Both the position numbers and the translations under genes were made by a program. The notes under the pieces are model-generated. The model had not been told where the DNA came from, searched no databases, and was given only the letters and a program-made list of their open reading frames with translations. From the NCBI GenBank assembly GCA_947095585.1, contig OX352762.1:32278669-32342668 (forward strand): a DNA stretch of 64,000 nucleotides. The letters are read 5' to 3'. Origin of the DNA: Nephrocerus scutellatus (taxonomy: Eukaryota > Arthropoda > Insecta > Diptera > Pipunculidae). Shown piece after piece: positions 1 through 9,601 of this stretch. Every line of letters begins with the position of its first letter. Position 1 is the stretch's first letter.

Positions 1-360
1 TCTCAAAACCATCTCGAGACACCCTCAAGACTCCACAAGAATTCCTTAAAACACTCTTAAGAGTCCCTCAAGACCCACTCCAGACCCCACAAATGATTCT
101 CTTAAACCCCCCTCGATACCCCCGTCAAGACCTCAGTCAAGCCCCTCAAGACTCCCCTCACAACCCTCTTAAGACTTCACTCACAACCCTCTTAAGACTT
201 CACTCACAACCCTCTAAAAAGGCCCTTAAGCTCCACTCAAAACCACCTAAACACCCCACTAAAGACCCCCTCAAGACCAATCTCAAAGCCTCGTAAAGAC
301 TCCTTAAGAATCCCTTAAATCCCTTTTAAGATCCCAGCGGAACCCCCGCAAGACCCCATC
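1..360. repeat. degenerate C-rich minisatellite
   Basis: Short, imperfect units built around CTCAAGACTCC, CTTAAGACT and CCCTCAAGACC repeat through the whole stretch at roughly 12-30 bp spacing, including a nearly exact doublet near 165-215 (CACAACCCTCTTAAGACTT). Base composition is sharply different from the AT-rich DNA that follows. An open frame at 93-296 is a by-product of the proline/leucine-like repeat and has no protein features. The array runs off the left edge, so its true length is unknown. Confidence 0.7.
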
Positions 361-733
361 AGGATCAGGAGGGACCGTCAACTTACAGCATTAGAATGAA
401 AAAAGCGCGACAGAATGACATAAAACCGACAGGTAGACAGAAAAACAGAAAGACATAGGCAAGTTAATATAAAAGCATTTAAATCAGAGTAAATTTCAAA
501 TAAAATATTGACGAGAAGTTAACAGAGAGCATTAACACTCGCATTCGATATAGTTATTGTAAATACGTTTTTTTTTGCTTAGTTTTCTTCATACTATGTA
601 ATTTGATCATAGAGTTATTAAAACTAAGTAATGTACAAATGATTCAATTAAATTTTCTTTTATACATACTAGTAAAGAAAGAGGTCAGTATTGGCTTATC
701 TCACAAATCATCACCATCATATCACATACAATA
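361..733. other. AT-rich spacer, nothing recognised
   Basis: No open frame of note, no family motif and no clear repeat was seen between the minisatellite and the first family A copy. Confidence 0.5.
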
Positions 734-1424
734 CAAAAAAAACAACCCATTAAAATTTTTCATGTAAATTCTCTGTTCGAAGATACACATCTGTGCACCC
801 CTCGGTCCTCATTGCCCGTTCAAACCAAAACTTTTACAAAAATTTTGTCCATCACATGTGTTTAAAATTTGAAAGAAATTGGGCTAATTTTTAAAAAATG
901 TATATGGGCACCCCTCGCGACTCTGGTTACACGTGTGTATAAAATCGGCTTAATTTTTTTTTTAATTTGTATCGGGCCTCACAACCCCGGGGCACGGAGT
1001 CTCCAAAATGTTTACACAAAGTGTTGCCCATCGGAGATACACATGTATAAAAATTTTAAGAAAATCGGAATAATTTTTTTAAAAAATTTGTATGGGGCAT
1101 CACGACCCCGCGGCCCGGAGTCTTCAAAATTTTTACAAAAAGTGTTGTTCATCGGACATACACATGTGTGTAAAATTTGAAGAAAATTGGGTTAATTTTT
1201 TTTTAAATTTGTATTGGGGCCTCACGACCCGGGGTTACTCAAAGTGTTGTCCATCGGAGAAAATTAAATTAAAATTAATTCAATTTTAAGAAAATCGTGT
1301 TAATTTTTTTCAAAAAATTTTATTAGGCCCCTCGACCCATGGGCTCTGTGTCTCAAATTTTTTTACAGAAAGTGTTGTCCATCGGGGATACACATGTATA
1401 TAAAATTTAATAAATATAAATATA
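734..1424 (+). repeat. family A repeat, 5' end plus about six monomers, no 3' end
   Basis: It starts with the family A 5' signature (AACAACCCAT, then TTTTTCATGTAAATTCTCT) and continues as tandem monomers of about 115-120 bp. Each monomer has the order ACACATGTGTATAAAATTT, an AAATCGG-like block, a T-run, TTGTATGGG, a GACCCCGGGGCC-like block, then TTTTACAAAAAGTGTTG and CATCGGAGA. The 3' terminal motif (GTTAATATAGAGAATTTAA) is absent; the next 5' end begins straight after it at about 1427. Open frames at 869-1289 arise from the monomer repeat and are not genes. Confidence 0.75.
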
Positions 1425-2411
1425 AAAAAAAACAACCCATAAAAATTAAAATTTTTCATCTAAATTCTCTTATCGCAGAAATTGATATGGGAGCCCCTCG
1501 ATCCTGGGCCATTTTTTAAATTCTCTATATTAACTTCACTTGCCCGTGGGTCGTCGGTCGTCGGTCGGTCGTCGGTCGTCTGTCGTGGATTCTTGCGATC
1601 AATTTTTAACTCACTTCCCATGGCCCGATTTTATTGAAATTTTGCACACATGTGTATTTCCGGAGACAACACTTTCTATTAAATTTTGAGGCCCCTCGGG
1701 CTGCGGGGTCGGGGGGCTCCCAAACAAAAATTTTAAAAAATTTACCCGATTTTCTTCAAATTTTACACACATGTGTATACCCAATAAACAATACTTTTTC
1801 GAAAATTTGGTAGTGATCGGGTCCCGGGTTCGGCCGCAAGGCATACATTTTTTAAATATCTGTACTGGCATCAGATATTCGTCGCCCTTTATGGACTGTG
1901 TGCGGTGTGTGCTGCGCAGTCGGCTGCGCTGCATGGTTTTGGCGGTGGTGGAGAGAGAGAGAGAGAGAAATCTTAGCGCACGCACAAATGAACCCAGCAA
2001 ATGAAACGAGACATACATGTTTTATGCTTATTTCAACTTACATTTTTATTTACTGAATTGTATTTTTATTGATGTCGTTTTTTTTTGTTGTCGATATCAA
2101 CTTACAGATAGAACAACAAGTTTTCACAATATTCTGTCATTTGGCGTTTTCATAAATTAGTTCAGAGCAGTCAAAGAGTTCTCAAGATAAATGTTCGTGT
2201 TTCTTATTTGCTCAGAGTATGAGTGTGCTCTAAGTGCTCAGAATAAAATGATCTGAGCTTTTTCAATTTTAACATCTGATGTCAAATGTTTGTTTCGATG
2301 ATTTTCTTCTACAATAAAAAAAATGGCCCAGGATCGAGGGGCTCCCATATCAATTTCTGCGATTAGAGAATTTAGATGAAAAATTTTAATTTTTATGGGT
2401 TGTTTTTTTTT
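1425..2411 (-). mobile_element. family A composite element bounded by inverted 90-bp ends
   Basis: The left end (1425-1512) is a plus-oriented family A 5' end reaching as far as CCCCTCGATCCTGGGCC. The right end (about 2321-2411) is the same segment inverted. Between them lies a complete minus-oriented family A body: 3' terminal motif TAAATTCTCTATATTAAC at about 1512, a CGT/CGG-rich microsatellite at 1551-1590, monomers, then the conserved core (1840-2300) with a GA-run at 1951-1968 and the palindrome GCGCAG-TCGG-CTGCGC. No protein is encoded; the 135-residue frame at 1611-2018 crosses repeat units. The arrangement gives the unit terminal inverted repeats of about 90 bp, as in a DNA transposon, but no target duplication was confirmed. 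Confidence 0.65.
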
Positions 2412-3213
2412 ATTGTAGGAGAAAATCATCGAAACAGACATTTGACATCAGATGTTAAAATTGAAAATGCTCAGATCATTTTATTCTGAGCACTTAGAGC
2501 ACGCTCATACTCTGAGCAAATAAGAAACACGAACATTTATCTTGAGAACTCTTTGACTGCTCTGAACTAATTTATGAAAACGCCAAATGACAGAATATTG
2601 CGAAAACTTGTTGTTCTATCTGTAAGTTGATATCGACACCAAAAAACGGCATCAATAAAAATAAAATTCAGTAAATAAAAATGTAAGTTGAAATAAGCAT
2701 AAAACATGTATGTCTCGTTTCATTTGCTGGGTTCATTTGTGCGTGAGCTAAGATTTCTCTCTCTCTCTACCACCAAAACCATGCAGCGCAGCCGACTGCG
2801 CAGCACACACCGCACACAGTCCATAAAGGGCGAAGAATATCTGATGCCAGTATAGATATTTAAAAAATGTATAAGGGCCTTGCGGCCGAACCCGGGACCC
2901 GATCACTACCAAATTTTCGAAAAAAAATTGTTTATTGGGTATACACATGTGTGTAAAATTTGAAGAAAATCGGGTAAATTTTTTAAAATTTTTGTATGGG
3001 AGCCCCCCGACCCCGCAGCCCGAGGGGCCTCAAAATTTAATAGAAAGTGTTGTCTCCGGAAATACACATGTGTGCCAAATTTCAATAAAATCGGGCTGTA
3101 GTGGGTTAAAAATTGATCGCAAGAATCCACCACAAATCCACAAACCCACAAACCCACAAGCCCACAAACCCACAAACACACGGGCAAGTGAAGTTAATAT
3201 AGAGAATTTAAAA
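1512..3213. repeat. long inverted repeat, arms about 800 bp, spacer about 90 bp
   Basis: Reading 1512-2325 on the minus strand and 2409-3213 on the plus strand gives almost the same sequence, with scattered substitutions and a different microsatellite near the outer ends. The spacer (about 2326-2408) is a family A 5' end. A transcript crossing both arms could fold into a long double-stranded hairpin. Confidence 0.8.
2405..3213 (+). mobile_element. family A body, plus orientation, right arm of the palindrome
   Basis: The core, monomers and 3' end are the mirror image of 1512-2325. The order is core with TTTGACATCAGATGTTAAAA, CTCT-run at 2756-2769, GCGCAGCCGACTGCGC, two ACACATGTGTG monomers, the GTGGGTTAAAAATTGATCGC block, a microsatellite of ACAAACCC-type repeats (3130-3182), and AGTTAATATAGAGAATTTAA at the end. 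The microsatellite differs in sequence from the one at the same position in the left arm. No coding capacity. Confidence 0.7.
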
Positions 3214-3375
3214 ATCGGGTTAATTTTTTTAAAATAATTTTATGGGGCCTCACGATCCAAAGTTTCAAATGAAATCGGACTTTGGGAAGTGGGTTAAAAT
3301 TGATTGCAAGATTCTACGACAAACAAACACACGGGCACGCGAAGTTAATATAGAGAATTTAAAAATAGAAAAATC
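3214..3375 (+). repeat. family A fragment, 3' end only
   Basis: One partial monomer is followed by GGGAAGTGGGTTAAAATTG, a CAAACAAACACACGGGCACG stretch and the terminal GAAGTTAATATAGAGAATTT. Confidence 0.7.
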
Positions 3376-3612
3376 ATAAAGTAAACTGGATACCAAAAGT
3401 AGTTATTGTATTTTTACATCATTTATTTACTAATAATAATAAAGAAAATATAAATATTTTATTTTATTATCCCAAATTCACCATTCCTATTTATATTGCC
3501 ACTGCTGCCAGAAGTTTTCTATCTAATATTGATCTCCTTTGTCCAATGTTCCTACCCAAATTACTGAGTCTATTCCCTTAAATGAGATAAGCAAACTTAT
3601 TTACAAAATGCA
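3376..3612. other. AT-rich spacer
   Basis: No gene or family motif was seen here. The last eight bases (ATACACAC, 3613-3620) belong to the target duplication of the hAT element that follows. Confidence 0.5.
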
Positions 3613-3620
3613 ATACACAC

Positions 3621-4540
3621 TAGAGCCCTGCGCGGATACGTTTTTCCGTATCCGCATCCGATCCGCATTCGCAAAAAAAATAAAAAGAAATCCGCATCCG
3701 CACTCATCCGCATCCGCAAAATAGATTTTTTTTTCAAAAAAATATTTTTTAAAACAAATAAATAAGATCATATAGTCTTCTAAGTATAACAAAAAAAAAC
3801 ACTTCATAAAAGTTTCGTAGTTTTCTTTTAATATCGTTGTCCTGTATAGTTCTGAACAATCTGGTTTGTCTTTTTTATCAGTAATTGTTATTTCAAGTTG
3901 TAAAATAATTAAAAGGGTTAGTTAAAATTCTTTAATTCAATTTTTTATTTTATATTTAAATTTATAACCTTAAATTAATTTATAATAAGTCCCAATTGCT
4001 TTTACCTATTAGGATATCATCCACAAGATCAGGATCAATCGCACATCTTTTATCGGTCATAATGTTACCTGATGTAGAAAAAAGGCGCTCGTTTGAGTGC
4101 AAATGTTGATTCAATCATATTGCACAATAAAAATATGTCGCAAATTGTGTGTCTAGACTCTGTCTAGACTCTTGAGCCTAATGCATTTGCTTTGCACTAT
4201 ACTATACGTCTTTCGTACGTATAGTAATAGAAATTGATGTTTGTGTAGAAATAAAAAGAAAGATAACGAGTATATATACAGTATGTCTATGTATTACACA
4301 TTACACACACACACATTTCACCATCCACAATAGCTTTTTCTTCCAATACTCAATATTGAGATATTTGTATTTGTTATAATGCATGCGGATACAATGGAAT
4401 ATCCGCAACATGCGGATAAGATTTCTAAATCCGCATCCGCACTCATCCGCCAAAAAATATTGCGGTTATATCCGCTTTAATCCGCGGATAGTGGATAATT
4501 GCGGATATCCGCGGATATTACTATCCGATGCAGGGCTCTA
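3621..4540 (-). mobile_element. hAT-superfamily DNA transposon, internally decayed
   Basis: The ends are an 11-bp terminal inverted repeat, TAGAGCCCTGC and GCAGGGCTCTA. It is flanked on both sides by the exact 8-bp duplication ATACACAC (3613-3620 and 4541-4548); an 8-bp duplication is diagnostic of hAT elements. Just inside each end is a dense cluster of GCGGAT / ATCCGC hexamers, the pattern expected of subterminal transposase-binding sites. A C-terminal transposase remnant sits on the minus strand at 3980-4093. At 920 bp the element is far too short to be autonomous. Confidence in the superfamily is high because ends, duplication and coding remnant agree. Confidence 0.88.
3980..4093 (-). pseudogene. 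hAT transposase C-terminal fragment
   Basis: The minus-strand frame reads NERLFSTSGNIMTDKR, continues with a DPDLVDDIL segment and ends at a stop after SNWDLL. This is the dimerisation-region signature of hAT transposases (usual form S-E-R-x-F-S-x-x-G followed by a KR-rich turn). The catalytic part of the enzyme is not present in the element. The surrounding ~350 bp on each side are AT-rich and carry stops in this frame. Confidence 0.8.
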
Positions 4541-4548
4541 ATACACAC

Positions 4549-5258
4549 TATCATTGAATATTTCAATAAACGGAAAATAAAAATTAATGTTGGTAAAACT
4601 CACACTATTTGCTTACCAAGAAGAAGAGCCTTGTTTTTTACCCAGTCATACGCCTAAACATTATTTGGAATAACTGGGCCAAATACCTTGTTGTATATTT
4701 AGATTCCAAAGTGACATTTCAAAAGCATATTTAACAAGCGGTAAACGAATCCAACAGAGCTTTCGATTTGCTGCTCTACAGCGTTCTATGGCATTCGTCG
4801 AGAACGCTGTCAAAATGGGACACCAAATCTTCACTGTACCCAGCAAATCAAAAGCGCTGTAAAATATCAAGTGAAATGCTGTACCCACTATATTCGAATT
4901 TTTTTATAATTTTCAGTTGTATAGTATATATAATTATATACACGCCGAATCTCGTGAATTGTGCGACTCATACAAACATTACATCATTATAATTTCTTGC
5001 TGTACAAATAAACAATACGACCAATACAAATTGGTTTTATTTGATTTAAAAATTAAAGTTTATTGGAAATTAGATGATGACCTGTGACGACTTCGCTCGC
5101 AACATTACATTAAACGCAACTTTTTATATCATCATCATATTTGGCTCTACTGTCATCCAGTTTTGCATCCCTAAACGTTATACACAACTCATTAATATAG
5201 TCCCATTACCATTCTCACCTATATACAAAGCGAAGTAACAAAAAAATAACAAATTCTG
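4549..5258 (+). other. mostly featureless; possible LINE scrap at 4640-4790
   Basis: Around 4670-4760 the plus strand can be read, with two breaks, as YLVVYLDSKVTFQKHI followed by a short NRAFDLL segment. This resembles the C-terminal flank of insect LINE reverse transcriptases (YLGVxLDxKLTFxxHI). Nothing else in the interval resembles coding DNA, and 4900-5258 is plain AT-rich sequence. Confidence 0.35.
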
Positions 5259-5752
5259 CAGCGCGATTTTGTTCGGAAACGGAGAGTCAGCGTTAAAGTT
5301 TAAAGTATTGGTAATTGCGTGTTTGCTATATTGACGAGATCGACACAAAACCTTCTCTATAGAAGGCCCAACTGTTCCGATCATACACAGATACATGCTT
5401 AGATTAAGACCAAACGTATTTGTATTAGTAATCAACTAAAGAGCAAAATCCATATAAAAATTTTCTGTTACCCACTACCACATCTTACGTTTCTCGCTCT
5501 TTGCGACTACTTTTTTTTTGTACACTGTATTCACATCCCACAAACACACATGCGTTTGGTCTTGGTTTACAGCATTAGTATGCGTAGAGTTGGGCTTTCT
5601 ATAGAGAAGGTTTTGGATCGACATGTTCCAAATACACAAACACAACGAAATAAATTGACACAAGCCAAATAAAGAAGTGTGTATTATATACACCATCTAC
5701 GTATACAAAAGTCTCTATTCTTCACTCGAATTTTCCGAACAAAATCGAGCTC
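5259..5752. mobile_element. fold-back (inverted-repeat) element
   Basis: Two arms pair in inverted order. GATTTTGTTCGGAAA near 5263 mirrors TTTTCCGAACAAAATC near 5731. A block containing ACAAAACCTTCTCTATAGA and then GGCCCAACT (5344-5372) mirrors GTTGGGCTTTCTATAGAGAA (5589 on). A CCAAACG-containing block (5412) mirrors CGTTTGGTCTTGG (5553). The centre (5430-5540) is AT-rich. No protein is encoded, so this is probably a MITE-like derivative of a DNA transposon. A target duplication was not identified. Confidence 0.6.
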
Positions 5753-6028
5753 CTAAAAAAATGTTTAAAGTAGCGAACATTTAATGTGATGGAATAGGAA
5801 CTTTAGAATCTAGAAAAGTAAATTGGCGAAATTGTCGAACTACCGCGCAAAAGTTCGGGTTCGAATCTCATTAATTGTAAAATGTACTTCTAATTTTTTT
5901 CCTTGGAGTAGTATTTTCAGACTTTTGTTGAATATGATTTTAAAATAATTTTATCGCCTGAATATTTTATATATGATATTCCTATCCGAGCGGACGATGT
6001 ATTTATTATTATACTATTTTCAACTTGT
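5753..6028. other. spacer with an isolated tRNA B-box-like motif
   Basis: GTTCGGGTTCGAATCTC at about 5853 matches a polymerase III B box. No acceptor or anticodon stem is recognisable around it, so it is at best a decayed tRNA or SINE remnant. Confidence 0.3.
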
Positions 6029-6320
6029 GTGGGCGCCGTGGCTCAGTCGATAAGAGCATATCTTCTGAACAGGAGGTTCGTGGTTCGAATCAAATCCCAG
6101 TAACACCAAAAGTATTTTTCACGGTGTCTCACCTCTCGCGAAAGTCTGACAAACGTCCGAGGGTATTAACTTGTCACGGAAAGCTTCTCGATCCGCCGTT
6201 CGGACCCGGCATTAAATCGTAGGTTCCCTCCATTTGAGTGCAAAAATATATATGCTCAACACAAATGGTTGCTAGAAGCTATGCCTTGGACCGCAATGGT
6301 CTGTCGCTTCGAATTTTATT
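6029..6320 (+). mobile_element. tRNA-derived SINE
   Basis: The head, GGGCGCCGTGGCTCAGTCG, followed by GTGGTTCGAATC about 40 bp on, gives A-box and B-box promoter elements of a tRNA-like leader. The body contains the family landmarks TTTTTCACGGTGTC, CTCTCGCGAA, TGTCACGGAAAGCTTCTC, CGCCGTTCGGACCCGG and ACACAAATGG, then a tail near GCCTTGGACCGCAATGGTC. The same body recurs at 39417-39699, 54042-54327 and 62408-62681. It is non-coding and must be mobilised by a partner LINE. Confidence 0.8.
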
Positions 6321-6394
6321 TTTAACTAATTAAGATGTAAGATGCAATAAGCAATAAATAAGTTCCGCACTATACTGTATCATATTAAAGTATA

Positions 6395-6605
6395 TTATTA
6401 TGAAGCGAGTGGTTTTCGTTGATCGTTGGTTAATGCCTGGGACTATTGATCGGGAGGTTTGAAGTTCAAATCTCAGAAAAACGCCTTTCGGATATGGCTG
6501 TAAATTGTAGGTCCCTTTCATTAGTGTGCAAAAATATAACGCGCACAACATGAGTGGTCGCCAGAAGCTAGGACCTGGACCATAAAGGCGTGTTGCCCGA
6601 AATAT
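6395..6605 (+). mobile_element. degenerate SINE copy
   Basis: Only scattered body landmarks remain: GAAGTTCAAATCTCAG (eroded B box), TGTAGGTCCCTTTCATT, GCACAACATGAGTGGTCGCC, AGAAGCTAGGACCTGGACC and GTTGCCCGAAATATTATTGTT. It is an older relative of the SINE just upstream. Confidence 0.6.
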
Positions 6606-7064
6606 TATTGTTATTGTAAAGCATAGAAAAACGTCAACAAAACTACAAAATCTAAAAAGGGCGTGGTTATGAATGTGTATTTACGGAAGCGCGTCGAGGA
6701 GAGGTATCTGGTATTAAAAATCTTTTTTATAAATTGAATCCTCTTGATTCTCCTTCAATGTCAGATATTAGAAATGGCTGATATGCTGACACCACTAATG
6801 TTCCACTGCTTTTGAGATCTTAAAAGCAGGATTATTCCCATATAATATTGAACAAACATTATTAAGAAGCTTCAAATACATGCATTACAAGAATTTAAAA
6901 AAAAATTAAGAGATTAGGGATTGTTCTCTGTAAAAGAGCCACGATGTCATAGTGAGCACTGAACAATGTGTTGGTTAAAATTGTGTTGTGTACATTTTTA
7001 GAAGTTGATACTGCATTCTAAGGAATCCGGCTCATGTTGTGGAGGCGCAAGCGACGAGATAAAA
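6606..7064. other. AT-rich spacer, nothing recognised
   Basis: No coding frame or repeat-family motif was recognised between the SINE pair and the next family A copy. Confidence 0.5.
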
Positions 7065-7439
7065 GTAATAAAACAACCCATAAAAATGTTCGTGTAAATT
7101 CTCTAATTGATACACAATGTGCAAAGTTTGAATAACATCGGGTAACATTATAAAAAAAAAGTCTTTGGGATGAAAATCCGGTACTTTTTTTTACAAAATT
7201 TGTATGGGTGCCCCCCGACTCCAGGGACCGATCACTTCCAAATTTTGTAAAATATTTGTATTAACTAATTAAGATGTAATTATATTAATAGAAAGTGTTG
7301 CCATGGGAGATACACATGTTTGGAAAGTTTCAATAAAATCGAGCTTTAGGAAGTGAGTTAAAAATTGATCACAAGATTTGGTGTGCCAGTCAGCCACCCA
7401 TCCAGCCACGGGCACGCGCAGTTAATATAGAGAATTTAA
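7065..7439 (+). repeat. family A copy, both ends present
   Basis: The 5' end (AAAACAACCCATAAAAATG, GTGTAAATTCTCTAATTG) and 3' end (GTTAATATAGAGAATTTA) are both present around about two monomers. The 3' microsatellite zone reads CAGTCAGCCACCCATCCAGC. No core segment is present, so this is the short subtype. Confidence 0.75.
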
Positions 7440-7805
7440 AAATTAAAATTGTTCATGTAAATTCTCCAATAACCAAAAGTATACTGAATTCCACTATAAA
7501 TGCTGAAAATCAAAAACAAATGCAAGCAAGCAGCGCTGCTTACAGCGCATCAGCTCATCAGCGCACACAGAACACAATCATTATAGTATGATATGATCTG
7601 ATGGCGCTATATGGAAAAAAATTTGTATTGGAGCCCCCCCGATCCCGCAGTCACTCTCAAATTGTAATTGTAATAGAAAGTATTTTCATGGGAAATACAG
7701 ATGAGTGCAAAGTTTGAATAAAATCGGACTTTAGGAAGTGTATTAAAAATTGATCACAAGATTCTGCCCACCAGCCAGCCAGCCACACGGGTACGCGAAG
7801 TTAAT
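7440..7805 (+). repeat. family A copy joined head-to-tail to the previous one
   Basis: It begins with ATTAAAATTGTTCATGTAAA directly after the preceding 3' end and finishes with CAGCCAGCCAGCC and GTTAATATAAAGA. Its centre (7500-7610) is a different core, containing AGCGCTGCTTACAGCGC, shared with the copy at 14566-14955 rather than with the 1840-2300 core. Confidence 0.7.
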
Positions 7806-9117
7806 ATAAAGATGATATTAATGTCTTGAAAGATTTAATGTAGTAGTATAGAATTAATGTATAGAAATTAGGAAAACAAATTAAAATTAAAAAGTGTCTT
7901 ACCTTTAATTTATAATTTTACAAGCAGAAGATTAAAAGTGCCTGAACGTTTTAATTTGAGTAATAAATGCGAATTGGATAACATACACGCCCGCCCCTAT
8001 TTCATCATAACGGCACACACTTATGTTTCACAAAATTTATCAAACAGAAAAACAAAATCCAAACAATTCAACTTTAAGAACAGATGTTTCTTTTTGATTG
8101 TATTCCCAACAGCGATACGAGGCAGACAGGACACTGCAAAGAACGCAACTGTGAAACTGTGATATTGTGAACAGTCAGCCGACAACTAAGAACTGACTGA
8201 CTGCGGCAATCGAAGAGATGCGAATTCATAGTGTTCACTTTAAATACATAAAACAGAGCAGCGCGACGCCTATTTAAGCGAACTGAGAACGAGATACATA
8301 AGTAAAAATGGTATGGCACTCATCGTCGTTCTTGTCAAAATTAAAATTTCAATAGAATACCATGATTGCAGTTGCAGTATAAAGTATACCATCACTGCCG
8401 TTGAATTTATTGACAAAGGCTGCAATACATACCTCACTACACTCATGAGCGGTTTTAAGAACACATGTGTGTTCCATATGAGTGGATTTATCGTAAGGAA
8501 AAACAGTATACCTACTGTTACCATCGCCCTCAGTTCATTTATCGATGTTAAGAAACAAGGAAAATAAGCGTACTTTAGAATTTCTTTTAATTTCCAATGC
8601 AGCAATTGAATCGAGCAGAAATAAGGGTAGGTACCGATATTTATAATACATACATATATAACTTTAATTTCGTTCAAGTTCAACGGACGTCCAGCACATG
8701 CTGAACATGTGTGCCACTACTCCGGTAGGATGTGGTAATTTTTCGGTTCGTGTAAATGTTTCCATTTTTCAGGGTTTCGTAACCCACTGACCTAAGTAAT
8801 GTGTACTAATGCATACTTAAATTAGCAATAAAGATGTAAGAGGAACCTCTGGTATTTTGTACCCTCCAAAATATATATGTACTTTTGTAAATTGTCTCAG
8901 ACGTACGTGGTACATTATGTAGTATTGATTGTGCATAATTGATTAAGTACAAATATGTTTTTAAAGCTAATACATATAAGTAAGCTTGAGGTAAGTACCG
9001 TACCCCAGTTGTATGCCAAATATGATGTTGACATAATATTAGTTTGACATTTTATTTCATCATTATATGTATTTGTCCATTTGTCCTTGAACAAAGTTAT
9101 AAGCCAAGTTAAGATAT
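7806..9117. other. 1.3 kb with no supported gene
   Basis: The longest open frames (8270-8683 minus and 8313-8567 plus) overlap antisense, show no motif, and their hydrophobic content matches random AT-rich translation. No splice or promoter context was convincing. Composition is somewhat less AT-biased at 8100-8560 than around it. Confidence 0.4.
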
Positions 9118-9600
9118 CCGGATCCGACAGTCCTGGCCTCCTGCAAAGAAACTCTCACATGATCCCGTTTGGCATCTCTAAACTCTAGCCGTCCTGGTCT
9201 ACGCCGTTACCTCGGATCCGGATATCTTTATTTGGCTGATAACTTTGTTCAACGTCAACCTTCATAGTCGTGTCAGTTTATTTGCTATGTAAAATTCTCT
9301 TATGGATTTATAAAGTTCTACTCTGGCTTTGCTATCTTAGGCGGCTTTAAAGTCTATAAACACTTTGTGTAGCGAGTTTTGGAACTCTTAGAAATTTCTC
9401 CATCGCCTCCCTAAGTGTGAAATTACTGGTTTACATAGAACGAATTCACATTGGTCAATTATGACTTCATTGTATGGGGCTATCCTTTCATGTAGAATAG
9501 AGGAGAAAACCTTATACGCGGAACTCAATAAAGTAATATCACTATAATTTTGTGCGCGTTATAATATTTTCTTTCTTATGTAGTCGTGTGGGGCATAACA
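9118..9600 (-). pseudogene. LINE-1f fragment (rearranged reverse transcriptase scrap)
   Basis: 9118-9215 matches the 3' end of LINE-1f in minus orientation (TCCTGGCCTCCTGC, TTTGGCATCTCTAAACTCT). 9216-9600 then jumps to the mid-RT region equivalent to 19425-19700 of the long copy, including the segments encoding AAYDS-like motif A surroundings and LSTAYKIFSSIL-like sequence. Frameshifts are numerous. The jump implies an internal deletion of most of the RT C-terminal half. The fragment ends against the minisatellite. Confidence 0.75.
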
Positions 9601-9601
9601 G

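Noticed and set aside
869..1289. Overlapping open frames resembling a repeated peptide
   Set aside because: The peptide similarity comes from the ~115-bp DNA monomers, which shift frame between units.
1611..2018. 135-residue minus-strand open frame
   Set aside because: It runs across family A monomers and core; the mirror copy at 2748-3187 is open in different frames, so the openness is chance.
6029..6110. Possible tRNA gene (A and B boxes present)
   Set aside because: No acceptor stem closes, and the sequence continues into the SINE body shared by four loci.
8270..8683. 137-residue hydrophobic minus-strand frame
   Set aside because: Antisense to another open frame, no motif, and composition as expected for AT-rich DNA.
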